Assembly: GCA_007753675.1 (NCBI GenBank)
Contig: CP036432.1
Span: 7,690,233-7,754,232 of the forward strand
Origin: Stieleria magnilauensis
GTDB taxonomy: Bacteria > Planctomycetota > Planctomycetia > Pirellulales > Pirellulaceae
Direction of reading: 5' to 3'
Length of the DNA: 64,000 nucleotides
This document shows, piece by piece, positions 38,201 through 45,329 of the stretch. Numbering within the stretch: position 1 is the first letter of the stretch; each line of letters begins with the position of its first letter. Made by a program: the position numbers and the translations under genes. The notes below the pieces were generated by a model. The model did no database searches. It worked only from the letters and a program-made list of their open reading frames with translations, and was not told where the DNA came from.

Positions 38201-41038
38201 GGCGATGCCATCGTCACGATGTCGGCCGCGTCCAACCAGGACGATCGGGAGTTCCTGATGTGGGGGAACAACGATGCTGCGTTGGGTGAAGTGACCGCAG
38301 AGCCGGCAGGCGTGGCGGATCGACTCGCCCGCATCTGGCGCGTCGACGAGACGGGCGACGTCGGAACCACGACGATCACGTTTGATCTGAGCGGGTTGAC
38401 CTACACCGGCACAACGGCGGCGGATTTTAATCTCATTGTCGATGGCGATGCGGATTTCAGCAGCGGTGCGTCGCTGGTTGCCGCAACCAGTTACAACGCG
38501 GGATCCAAGCTCGTCACGTTCACGGGCGTCAACCTGGCTGACGGAAACTATTTCTCGTTGGGCACGTCGATTGCGGTCAACGTCGCTCCGACAATCAACA
38601 ACCTGGCCGGCGACACGCTCAATTACAGCGAAAGCGATGCGGCGACGGTGATCGAACAGGGAACCAACGTTACGGTCAGCGATGGCGACTCGACAGACTT
38701 CGACACAGGAAACCTGACCGTGTCGGTTTTCGCCGGAGGTGATGCCGCCGAAGATGTCTTGGCCGTCCGCGATCAAGGCCCTGGCGTGGGCAACATCAGC
38801 GTTTCCGGCAGCAGTGTCTTGTATGACTTTGGCGGCGGCCCCGTCGTGATCGGCACGATGACCGGCGGCACCGCCGGTGCGGATTTGGTGGTCACGTTCA
38901 ACGCCAACGCCACAGCGATCTCCAGCGACGCATTGATCGAGAACATCACCTACCGGAACACCGACACCGACCAACCCACCAATTCGTCGCGAACCATTCG
39001 TTTCACACTCGATGACGGCGACGGCGGCACCAGCGCCGCGCGCGATGTAACGGTGAACGTGGCCTCGGTCAACGATTCGCCGGCGTTCAGTGGCCTTGAC
39101 CATACACCGACGTTTGTCGAAGGCGGATCGGCGGTGATCTTGGACAACAACGCCACCATCGCGGATGCGGAATTGGGGGCGGCCGATGACTTTAGCGGGG
39201 CAACCCTGTCGTTGGTGCGAAACGGCGGCGCCAACGCCGACGACGTGTTTGACGGCAGCGGAACGCTTGATCCGTTGGTCCAGGGCGGCAACCTGGTTGT
39301 CGGCGCGACCACCATCGGAACCGTCACCACGAACAGCGGTGGCCTGTTGGTACTGACGTTTAACAGCAACGCCACTGCCGCACGGGTGAACAGCGTCCTG
39401 CAACAGATTTCGTATGCCAACAGCAGCGTCATGCCGCCATCGAGCGTTCAAGTTGACTTCACATTCGATGACGGAAATGCGGGGGCCCAGGGCAGCGGCG
39501 GTGCTTTGAATGATCTCGGTTCGGTCACCGTCAATCTCACGTCCGTCAATGCGGCTCCGACGATCGATCTGGACGCGAACAATTCCAGCGGTGCGACCGG
39601 TGCAGACTTCGACACAACGTTCACCGAAGGCGGCGGGCCGGTCGCGATCGCCGACTCGGCCGACGCAGTGCTCGCCGACATTGATTCGCCCAGCCTGACC
39701 CAACTGTCCGTCGTGATCAGCAACATGTTCGACGGGGCCAGCGAATCGCTCTCGGCGGACACCAGCGGAACCTCCATCACCGCCACCTATGCCGCCGGCA
39801 CGTTGACACTTTCCGGAACTGACACGGTCGCCAACTACCAGCAAGTCCTGCGAACGATTGCCTACAACAACAGTTCGGCCAATCCGGACGCGACCACTCG
39901 GCTGATTCAATTCGTCGCCCATGACGGTTTAGCCAACAGCAACGTGGCAACGGCTCGCGTCGACATCGTGACCGTCAACGACGCGCCGACGGCAGCGGAC
40001 GACAACTTTGTCACGCAAGTCGGCAAAACACTGACCATCGGTGCCGGCGGATTGCTCGCCAACGACTTCGATTTGGACGGCAATGCGTTGACGGTGATCC
40101 CTGTCTCGGGGCCGATCACGGGGACACTGACACTGGCCGCCGATGGCTCGTTTCAGTTCACGCCGGCGGCAAACTTCACGGGATCGATCACGTTTACCTA
40201 CGCCGTGACCGACGGTATCGCGACGAGCGCCCCGACGACGGTCACGATTCAAGTCGCCAAGCCCAACGACCTCAGCGAGGTCACACCGGCGGACATTTTG
40301 AGTGCCGGCCCCGATCCAGAACCTGAGCCGGAAACATTGCCGGAACCGCCGGTCGACGAAGAGGATTCCGAGGGCGAAAGTGAATCAGAGCTTGCCACGG
40401 CGATTCTTCCAGACGCGATTCTGAACCCTGACGTTCCGTTGGTGTTGACCGGAGGCGCGGTCATTCAGACGACGGACGACGAAATCTTGACGCTGAGCAT
40501 CATGCCCACCAGCACGCCGGACCTGACCGATGCCGTCCAGGAGTCGGAGCGAATCGCCAGTTTGTCCGATAGCGAGACTGGCCGTGTCAGCCGCCAGTCA
40601 CGAATCGACTCAACCCGCGCAAGTGTTTCAATCCTTGGGATCGCCAAATTCGACAGCAAGCTACTTTGGGGCGACATGGAGAATCTGCAAGACGATATCA
40701 AACAATCGGATATCGCGCCGTACTACTTCGCAGGCACGTTCGCGGGTTTCTCCGGCGCCCTTTCGGTCGGCTATGTGATGTGGACCGTTCGTGGTGGTTT
40801 GTTGGCGACCAGCTTATTGGCTCATTTACCGGCCTGGAGTTTTGTCGACCCACTGCTTGTCCTGAACGAATTGGACGATGACGACGACACGGACGACGAC
40901 TCTTTAGAAGAAATGTTGGACAAGACCGAAAAAGAACGAGAGAACAGCGGACCGGTTGAGACGGAGGGCCAGACGGTGCTCCAGCCAGTGCTCCAGCCAG
41001 TGCTTCAGCCAACGGGATCCGGGGAAACCGTTATATGA
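32207..41038 (+). CDS. Giant LEPR-XLL/DUF4347 multidomain surface protein (2943 aa)
   Basis: Intact, from ATG 32207. N-terminus: basic stretch and LLDAAVLEKRLLFSATP (LEPR-XLL-like). DUF4347 at about 83-250 with FVSHG (His145) and YGCDLA (Cys188). Then an SdrD-B/Cna-like domain (256-413), a right-handed beta-helix (425-764), a CSLREA-type segment with a second beta-helix (768-1118), three repeats of about 157 aa (1233-1715), a LamG-like module ending in YLAIKYGLTL and beyond (1723-2123), a fourth repeat (2128-2286), cadherin-like modules and a tandem-type module (2293-2683), and an acidic linker. Near the C-terminus a hydrophobic segment (about 2851-2888) is almost identical to that of the upstream paralogue. 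The protein is probably a cell-surface adhesin or carbohydrate-binding protein. The last 4 bases overlap the histidine kinase gene. Confidence 0.93.
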   Translation: MPWLSRKRKNDSSLAGRGRHLLDAAVLEKRLLFSATPIAPPVDLASTGVDVDEPEAIDVTAADTVSDVGSGKQSDDQSQQSRRLELVFVDAGIEDYQQLLDDLRSDRGNADLEIYLLDGARNGIDQVGEILSGYTDVDAVHFVSHGTQGQFQLGNTWLSIDNLDAHAGSIASWNDSLRDGADLLIYGCDLAASDDGRALVRSLGELCNCDVAASDDKTGQQTLGGDWDLEFVVGGIDTDIAFGSPLQREWYGLLAGSRIDGKIYEDVNGNGDVADDGVGVGGVTVDIYLDDGTTVDAPDSGDSLVGTDTTNVTGAYSINGLADGTYWVIVHSLQIAPDAGFNFGYAQGDVWAEQTFGDTGSVSFDGVSYSFSGAAGAHFGGMQAGVSDDATSLTTAQHVTRVVLSGSNVTVDYGFSFQSVSHTADADHDLVNNRFSQGSLRQAVLNDNAVVGASTIALPAGTYTNALATDMGVLDDLTLNGADRSTTIIDGAGVSRSFDVNGTLNLSDATIQGGGGYTKGGAIHVSSGGVVDLARVVLTGNTADQGAAIFNGGVLTATDVDISGNTGGGGSPTGGGIHNTEDLTLNRVTIRNNTAEFGGGIYVANSSSNVSLTNVTISGNSVSGAGEGGGIWTRAAVNLVNSTIASNTAVDGGGIFNDDSGPVVTITNTLIGDNTASVNPDVFGGFTSDGSNLIENTTGGTGFDPGDITGVDPNLNPLADNGGYTLTHALQRTSQARDNGTTVGAPAIDQRGKSRYAAYDIGAFELPSLIVTTADDVLDAPDSSTISALLSNKGGDGEISLREAILAANGTVGLDEIHFDIAGAGPHVINIDAILGALPTITEAVVIDGYTQTGASANTLAVGNDAVLKIAIDGFPSGLSVDGLTLASSGSTIRGLNIRGFKKSGIEITANGNTIVGNFIGTNITGTSAISNDDAAINVLSANNQIGGAAPADRNVISGNKLEGILIAGSGNNGNTIQGNYIGTTADGLSNLQNQAEGIYIQNGSSNNQIGGSGAGEGNLISGNKKSGIHLKDATTTGNIIQGNLIGVDRDGNSSLAMSNEASAIVSDGNNNVFGGSDPGEGNTISSLEPLKHGIELGGGTGNLISGNSIFDVSGSGIFLVPASGANTEPTPLTLANAATTGTTLSIDGTYSEGPGVTLIVDFFSNPTSATEEGKVYLGSDTFVTDGSGTFTSLITATVPVGDYITATHRNSGNNTAAFSNNFQAVGAGPPVITGLAGDTLSYSEGDGAKVIEQGVNAVVTDGDSADFDTGNLTVAILAGGDASEDLLSIRDQGPGVGNISVSGSNVLYDFGGGPIVIGSFTGGTAGADLVVTFNANATAVSADALIENITYQNTDTDNPTTSARTIRFTLNDGDGGTSANYDTTVNVAAQNDVPTISNLAGDTLNFTEGNSATVIEQGGDVTVSDVDSADFAAGSLTVSVVAGGDASEDVLAIRDQGPGVGNISLSGGNVLYDFGGGPVGIGTSSGGSAGADLVVLFNANANATAVDALIENITYQNVDTDNPTTASRTIRYTLNDGDGGSSADHDTTVNVAAVNDAATLADIAGDGFAYIQGAGALVIDQGGDAVVADVDSADFNSGSLSVSIAAGNDASEDVLAIRNQGTNPTEISVVGSSVFYNFGAGSVLIGTWAGGSGGADLVVTLNSSADATATSALLRNITYENTDTVAATTGTRTIRFTVNDGDGAVSLNHDATVNVVQGAPGGVLSGLALWLRADAGVTIGLGGVSQWENQVTNATLSDLQQVLATQRPDLIASGLNFNPIISFDGIDDHLADLTVLGSDLFGTDSASLFLAGSTNGSNGVMLQWIDTLSNRVNLEDDIRFDFGDLTNDQLTASAPSAGYHIINAQTAPGSPAGLSINIDGRQTASGNASVGAPLDNTQFGQFFLGEYPGGGFNDDLDVGEIVIFKTDLSATDRLKVDSYLAIKYGLTLDQTTGTNYLDSMGAVVWNAATNTGYDNDIAGIGQDNASMLAQGQSRSDNGDAIVTMSAASNQDDREFLMWGNNDAALGEVTAEPAGVADRLARIWRVDETGDVGTTTITFDLSGLTYTGTTAADFNLIVDGDADFSSGASLVAATSYNAGSKLVTFTGVNLADGNYFSLGTSIAVNVAPTINNLAGDTLNYSESDAATVIEQGTNVTVSDGDSTDFDTGNLTVSVFAGGDAAEDVLAVRDQGPGVGNISVSGSSVLYDFGGGPVVIGTMTGGTAGADLVVTFNANATAISSDALIENITYRNTDTDQPTNSSRTIRFTLDDGDGGTSAARDVTVNVASVNDSPAFSGLDHTPTFVEGGSAVILDNNATIADAELGAADDFSGATLSLVRNGGANADDVFDGSGTLDPLVQGGNLVVGATTIGTVTTNSGGLLVLTFNSNATAARVNSVLQQISYANSSVMPPSSVQVDFTFDDGNAGAQGSGGALNDLGSVTVNLTSVNAAPTIDLDANNSSGATGADFDTTFTEGGGPVAIADSADAVLADIDSPSLTQLSVVISNMFDGASESLSADTSGTSITATYAAGTLTLSGTDTVANYQQVLRTIAYNNSSANPDATTRLIQFVAHDGLANSNVATARVDIVTVNDAPTAADDNFVTQVGKTLTIGAGGLLANDFDLDGNALTVIPVSGPITGTLTLAADGSFQFTPAANFTGSITFTYAVTDGIATSAPTTVTIQVAKPNDLSEVTPADILSAGPDPEPEPETLPEPPVDEEDSEGESESELATAILPDAILNPDVPLVLTGGAVIQTTDDEILTLSIMPTSTPDLTDAVQESERIASLSDSETGRVSRQSRIDSTRASVSILGIAKFDSKLLWGDMENLQDDIKQSDIAPYYFAGTFAGFSGALSVGYVMWTVRGGLLATSLLAHLPAWSFVDPLLVLNELDDDDDTDDDSLEEMLDKTEKERENSGPVETEGQTVLQPVLQPVLQPTGSGETVI
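35905..39069 (+). repeat. Four in-gene repeats of about 475 bp
   Basis: Repeats at about 35905-36375, 36390-36865, 36880-37350 and, after a LamG-like insertion, 38590-39069. Each encodes LAGDTL...VIEQG, ASEDVLAIRDQGPGVGNIS, LYDFGGGP, GADLVVTFNAN, ALIENITYQNTDTD and RTIRFTLNDGDGG. Repeats 1, 2 and 4 are closest; 3 is most diverged and lacks the GPGVGN segment. Confidence 0.9.
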
Positions 41039-44025
41039 ATTTTTTGAGACTCAACGCCAAAACGCGTATCTCGCTCGGGTTGGTCTGCATGCTGCTGTCG
41101 GTGCTGTCCGGAGCGATGATGCTGGGACTGGTGCCGGAACGCGAGTCGGCGATTCGTGAAGGACGCGGTAATCTTTGCGAAACAATCGCGCTGACCAGTT
41201 CGGAATACATCTCGTACGGCGAAACCCGTCGCTTGGACCAATTGCTTGAGGCGGTGGTCGAGCGAAACGATGATGTCGTTTCCGCTGGTGTTCGCCGGGC
41301 CAACGGAGACTTGGTGTCGGTGTTCGGTCATCACGAATCGGTCTGGCCGAAGGATGAATCGAGTCGGTCGACCGACACGCACGTCCGCGTTCCGATTCGT
41401 AGCGGCAAGGACCGCTGGGGAGCGGTGGAGTTGTGTTTTCGTTCGTTGCATGACGACAGTTGGATGGCAACGTTCACCGACCCTTGGATGCTGCTGACCG
41501 TATTCGTCTGCCTAGCGAGCTTTCTGCTGTTTCAGCTCTACTTGAAGAAGATGCTGGCCCACTTGGATCCCTCCAAAACGGTTCCCAAGCGAGTGCGGAC
41601 GGCACTCGACAATCTCGCCGAAGGTCTGCTGGTGTTGGATCGACAGGGGCGTGTCGTGTTGGCCAATCAGTCCTTCGCCGATTGGGTCGGCAGCGAAGCC
41701 GACAAGCTATTGGGCAAGAAAGCAGACGAGTTGCCCTGGAATTTGGATCACCTGGAAGGTTCGCCGTGGCACGAAGCGGTGATCTCCGAATCGGTGGTTT
41801 CGGGGGGCATGATCGAGCTGAAGCAACCCGGACAACCGGCTCGGACGCTGATCGCAAACGCCTCGCCCGTGCAGGGCAGCGAAGGCAAGTGTCGTGGCGT
41901 GCTGGTCAGTTTCGATGACGTGACTCAATTGGAGGAAACCAAACGTGATCTGACCGTCGCCAAGCGCGCCGCCGACGATGCCAATCGCGCCAAGAGCGAG
42001 TTCTTGGCACGCATGAGCCACGAAATCCGAACGCCGATGAATGCCATCTTGGGCTACACCGACGTGCTGCGTCGCGGGTTCGACACGTCCGTGACCGATC
42101 GCCAGGAATACCTTGATACGATTCATGGCAGCGGCGAACACCTGCTCGCGTTGATCAACGACATCTTGGATTTGTCCAAGGTCGAATCCGGGCAGATGGA
42201 ACTGGAACTGGGGCCTTGCTCGCCGTACAAATTGATCAAAGAAGTCGTTTCCTTGCTCCGCAGCAAGGCCGACGAGAAAGGCATCTCGCTCAAATTCCGC
42301 AATGAAGGTCTGTTGCCCAAGACGATGCAGGGCGACTCGGTTCGTCTGCGGCAAGCGATCATGAACCTCGCCGGCAACGCGATCAAGTTTACCGACCAAG
42401 GCGGTGTTGAAATCGTCGCGCGGATCGATCAAGACGCGTCCAAGCGACGAAGCGACGAAAACCTGGTCTTGGCCATCGACGTCACCGATACCGGGATCGG
42501 GATTTCACCCGAAGCCCAAGCCAAGGTGTTTGAGCCGTTCGCCCAAGCGGACACGTCGATCACCCGGCGGTTCGGCGGCACCGGGCTCGGGCTGGCGATC
42601 AGCAAGCAACTCGCCGAAGCGATGGGCGGCGATATTTCATTGGTCAGCACACCGGGCGAAGGCACCACCTTTACGATTCGAATCACCATCGGAAGCGCCG
42701 ACGAACTGGAACTGGTTGACCCCGCCGACCAGGCCGAGGCCGAAGAGGAATCCGCGTCGGGCAAAGCCAAGGTGCGGCAGTTGCCGCCCTGCAAGATCCT
42801 GGTCGCCGACGACGGTTCTCCCAACCGAAAACTGTTGCAGTTGGTACTCGGCCAAGCCGGCGCCGAAGTTGTCGCGGTGGAAAACGGCCAGCAGGCCATC
42901 GACGCGACGAACGAACAGTCATTCGACATCATCCTGATGGACATGCAGATGCCGGTGATGGACGGTTACACCGCGACGCGCCAGTTGCGTTGCTCCGGGT
43001 ACAGCAAACCGATTTTTGCACTGACCGCCAACGCGATGCAGGGCGATCAGGAAAAGTGCTTCGATGCGGGCTGCAGCGGGTTCTTGTCCAAGCCGATCAA
43101 AATCGATCATCTGCTGGAAACCTTGGCCGAGGAACTCGGAGACGAACCGGGCGCAGTAACCACCGAGGCCACTCAGGCCGATGGGGCCACGGCCGACGAG
43201 TCCATGGCCGACGAGTTACAGTCCGTGCCCTCACCGGAGAGTGGTGCGGTCGACCCGCCGGTTGAGACCGCCGCCGAAGACGAAGGGAGAATCACGTGCA
43301 GTTATCCCCTGGATGATCCCGACTTCTTGGAAATCGCGCAGGACTTTGTCGACGCATTGCGTTCGCGATTGCCCCAGCTCGATCAGCTGCTCGACGATTG
43401 TGACTTTGATGCCCTGGCCGCTGAATCACACTGGCTCAAAGGCGTCAGCGGAAGCGCGGGCTTTGAACAGTTCGTCGATCCCGCCTTTGCCCTCGAGCGG
43501 CACGCCAAGGCCGGTGATGCCGCCGCCTGTCAGCAGCCACTGAAACGACTGCACAACCTCGCCTCACGCATCGATCTGCCCGGTGACGTCGCCGATTCAC
43601 CACTTGAGACAATCGAGCCGAGTCGCGAGACGCCCCGGCAAGAGTCGCCGCGGCAAGACGTTCCCTCAGGAGCCGTTTCGGTGCCAACTGTTTCAAGCGA
43701 ATCAGCAGATCAACCCGAGCAGCCGATTCACTCCACGCTGCCGATGGATGACCCGGAGTACCGCGAGATCGTGATCGATTTCCTGCAGCGATTGGACGGC
43801 AAACTGTTGGACATGGATGCTGCCATTGATCGGCAGCAATGGGACGACGTGGCGTCGCTGGCACACTGGCTTCGCGGAACCAGCGGTTCGCTGGGGCTGC
43901 CGCAGTTCAGTACACCGACGTTGGCGATGGAGCGATTCGCCGAGTCGGCCGATCCGCAGGCAACCCGGTTGATCATGCAGGATATCCACGGGATCGCCAA
44001 GCGAATTGTGGTTCCGGTCGCTTGA
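41035..44025 (+). CDS. Hybrid sensor histidine kinase with receiver and two HPt domains
   Basis: 996 aa; ATG 41035 overlaps the stop of the giant protein gene (ATGA), so the two are co-transcribed and translationally coupled. Two membrane helices (11-33 and 150-169) enclose an extracytoplasmic sensor region of about 115 residues. A PAS-like domain lies at 185-300. HisKA carries His329 in ARMSHEIRTPMN, and HATPase_c has N-box NLAGNAIKF, DTGIGI (485-490) and GGTGLGL (514-520). The receiver has Asp636 in ILMDMQMPVMDGY and Lys in LSKPIK. Two HPt domains carry His799 (HWLKGVSGSAG) and His944 (HWLRGTSGSLG). All phosphorelay residues are present. The output regulator is not encoded next to it. The signal may be the state of the giant protein. 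Confidence 0.95.
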   Translation: MNFLRLNAKTRISLGLVCMLLSVLSGAMMLGLVPERESAIREGRGNLCETIALTSSEYISYGETRRLDQLLEAVVERNDDVVSAGVRRANGDLVSVFGHHESVWPKDESSRSTDTHVRVPIRSGKDRWGAVELCFRSLHDDSWMATFTDPWMLLTVFVCLASFLLFQLYLKKMLAHLDPSKTVPKRVRTALDNLAEGLLVLDRQGRVVLANQSFADWVGSEADKLLGKKADELPWNLDHLEGSPWHEAVISESVVSGGMIELKQPGQPARTLIANASPVQGSEGKCRGVLVSFDDVTQLEETKRDLTVAKRAADDANRAKSEFLARMSHEIRTPMNAILGYTDVLRRGFDTSVTDRQEYLDTIHGSGEHLLALINDILDLSKVESGQMELELGPCSPYKLIKEVVSLLRSKADEKGISLKFRNEGLLPKTMQGDSVRLRQAIMNLAGNAIKFTDQGGVEIVARIDQDASKRRSDENLVLAIDVTDTGIGISPEAQAKVFEPFAQADTSITRRFGGTGLGLAISKQLAEAMGGDISLVSTPGEGTTFTIRITIGSADELELVDPADQAEAEEESASGKAKVRQLPPCKILVADDGSPNRKLLQLVLGQAGAEVVAVENGQQAIDATNEQSFDIILMDMQMPVMDGYTATRQLRCSGYSKPIFALTANAMQGDQEKCFDAGCSGFLSKPIKIDHLLETLAEELGDEPGAVTTEATQADGATADESMADELQSVPSPESGAVDPPVETAAEDEGRITCSYPLDDPDFLEIAQDFVDALRSRLPQLDQLLDDCDFDALAAESHWLKGVSGSAGFEQFVDPAFALERHAKAGDAAACQQPLKRLHNLASRIDLPGDVADSPLETIEPSRETPRQESPRQDVPSGAVSVPTVSSESADQPEQPIHSTLPMDDPEYREIVIDFLQRLDGKLLDMDAAIDRQQWDDVASLAHWLRGTSGSLGLPQFSTPTLAMERFAESADPQATRLIMQDIHGIAKRIVVPVA

Positions 44026-44136
44026 GTGTGTCATAGTCGCTCGCGGCAGCCGAAGCGTTGAATTGGAACGCACACCCTGTGACGCCGACGCACGTTTCTG
44101 TGCGGTGATCGTCGGACTTTCATTTTTTGTTCTTGC

Positions 44137-44151
44137 TGGCACGGCATGTGC
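44137..44151 (+). promoter_or_regulatory. Sigma-54 (-24/-12) promoter-like site upstream of the CBS gene
   Basis: TGGCACGGCATGTGC matches the consensus TGGCACG-N4-TTGC at all positions except one (GTGC for TTGC), with the GG and GC dinucleotides correctly spaced. A T-rich run lies just upstream. Transcription would start about 50 bases before ATG 44213. No enhancer site was identified. Confidence 0.45.
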
Positions 44152-44212
44152 GGAAAGCGATCGGTATAACAAGTTCTGCACTCGCCGACGTTTTTTCACA
44201 AGGGACTCAACG

Positions 44213-44695
44213 ATGGTTGCCCAACAAGATGTTTATACCCGGCCAATCAAAGACATCATGAACCGTGATGTCGTCACGATCAACGCGGCGGGGACGATTC
44301 ATGAAGCCTTGATCTTGATGGAAGAAAACCGTGTCTCCACGCTTCCGGTGGTCGACAATGATGATCACTGTGTCGGAATCCTGTCGACGTCGGATTTGGT
44401 CGACATGACCCGCGATGTCGATGATGACGTCTACGAGCTGGATCATGCCGATCCGGCCAGCCAACGGTTCTTGGTGGAAAAACTGATCCACAGCATGGGC
44501 AGTGAGTCGGTGCAGTCGTTCATGAGCGAATCGGTCTCGACGGTGGACGCCAAGGCGACGATCATCAAAGCGGTGCGAAGAATGCTGAAGGATCAAATCC
44601 ACCACTTGCCGGTCCTGGATGAGAACGGCCGATTGGTCGGAATTGTCTCCACGATGGATATCTTGGGGGAGTTTGCAGACGCGTCCACGGAATAG
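44213..44695 (+). CDS. CBS-pair domain protein
   Basis: 160 aa from ATG 44213; the frame opens at 44006 but that part has no domain and includes the promoter-like site. Two CBS motifs: residues 10-66 (IKDIMNRDVVTINAAGTIHEAL, then LPVVDNDDHCVGILSTSDL) and about 97-155 (VQSFMSESVSTVDAKATI, then LPVLDENGRLVGIVSTMDILGEF). Such stand-alone pairs usually bind adenine nucleotides in the cytoplasm and act as energy sensors. It follows the histidine kinase by 187 bp. The partner is unknown. Confidence 0.92.
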   Translation: MVAQQDVYTRPIKDIMNRDVVTINAAGTIHEALILMEENRVSTLPVVDNDDHCVGILSTSDLVDMTRDVDDDVYELDHADPASQRFLVEKLIHSMGSESVQSFMSESVSTVDAKATIIKAVRRMLKDQIHHLPVLDENGRLVGIVSTMDILGEFADASTE

Positions 44696-44752
44696 TCTAA
44701 TATCAGGTGTGTCCCACCCCTGTGAAAGCGATTTGGCGAGAACAGCTCTGCA

Positions 44753-45010
44753 ATGCGAAACGAACTCGAAGAAGCCCTCCGACAACTGCATACGGCGCTG
44801 GAGTCGATTGAGACCCTGGAGCCCGATGAGGCGGAGCGGCTTCGTCGTGCCGTGGCTGAGATTTCCGGCACCCTGGACGAACAGGAAGTCGATTCGGCGA
44901 CCCTGGCCAAACGGTTGCAGGAGCAAACCGATGCGTTCCAGGAGTCCCATCCCGTGCTGACCCAAACCGTCGGCCGGATCGCCGACATGTTGGCGCAGAT
45001 GGGCATCTAA
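44753..45010 (+). CDS. DUF4404 family protein
   Basis: 85 aa from ATG 44753. An all-helical, Glu- and Leu-rich small protein (LRQLHTALESIETLEPDEAERL near the start, ESHPVLTQTVGRIADMLAQMGI at the end) that matches the DUF4404 pattern. Function is unknown; the composition suggests a helical bundle or coiled-coil oligomer in the cytoplasm. It starts 57 bp after the CBS gene and is probably in the same operon. Confidence 0.88.
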   Translation: MRNELEEALRQLHTALESIETLEPDEAERLRRAVAEISGTLDEQEVDSATLAKRLQEQTDAFQESHPVLTQTVGRIADMLAQMGI

Positions 45011-45105
45011 CAAACCCGCGTTTTCCTGGTTCCGCGGCCTCCTGCGGCTCTTTGTTTGCGTCAGCGCGCGGGCGCAATACCGCTGAATCGACATTGATGG
45101 GTGCC

Positions 45106-45162
45106 GCTCGCGCTAGCGCGAACCGGCTGATGTCAATTGAGCATCAGCCGACTGGCGCGAGC
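45106..45162. repeat. Intergenic inverted repeat (hairpin)
   Basis: GGCTGATG at 45125-45132 pairs with CATCAGCC at 45142-45149, and outer GC-rich segments (GCTCGCGC at 45106 and GGCGCGAGC ending 45162) extend the stem. It lies in the 319-bp gap between the DUF4404 gene and the sulfatase. The rest of the gap shows no gene. It may serve as a terminator, but there is no T-run. Confidence 0.55.
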
Positions 45163-45329
45163 CTACGGGCCCTGCGCTGGTCAAGACCTTGTCGATTTAG
45201 CGGAATAGGCCACGAGCCCTCGGGCTTTCCAGCTGCCACCGGCCCCACCGCGCTCGACGGTCTGGATTCGATTAGAATACCGAGTCTGCCATGGTTCCCC
45301 TCCTTTCTCGCCCCCCAAGCAAATTTCCG

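Noticed and set aside
38009-39922. 637-aa open frame antisense to the giant protein gene
   Set aside because: It lies wholly opposite a well-supported repeat-rich gene and has the Arg/Val/Gly composition of a high-GC shadow; no start site or domain is seen.
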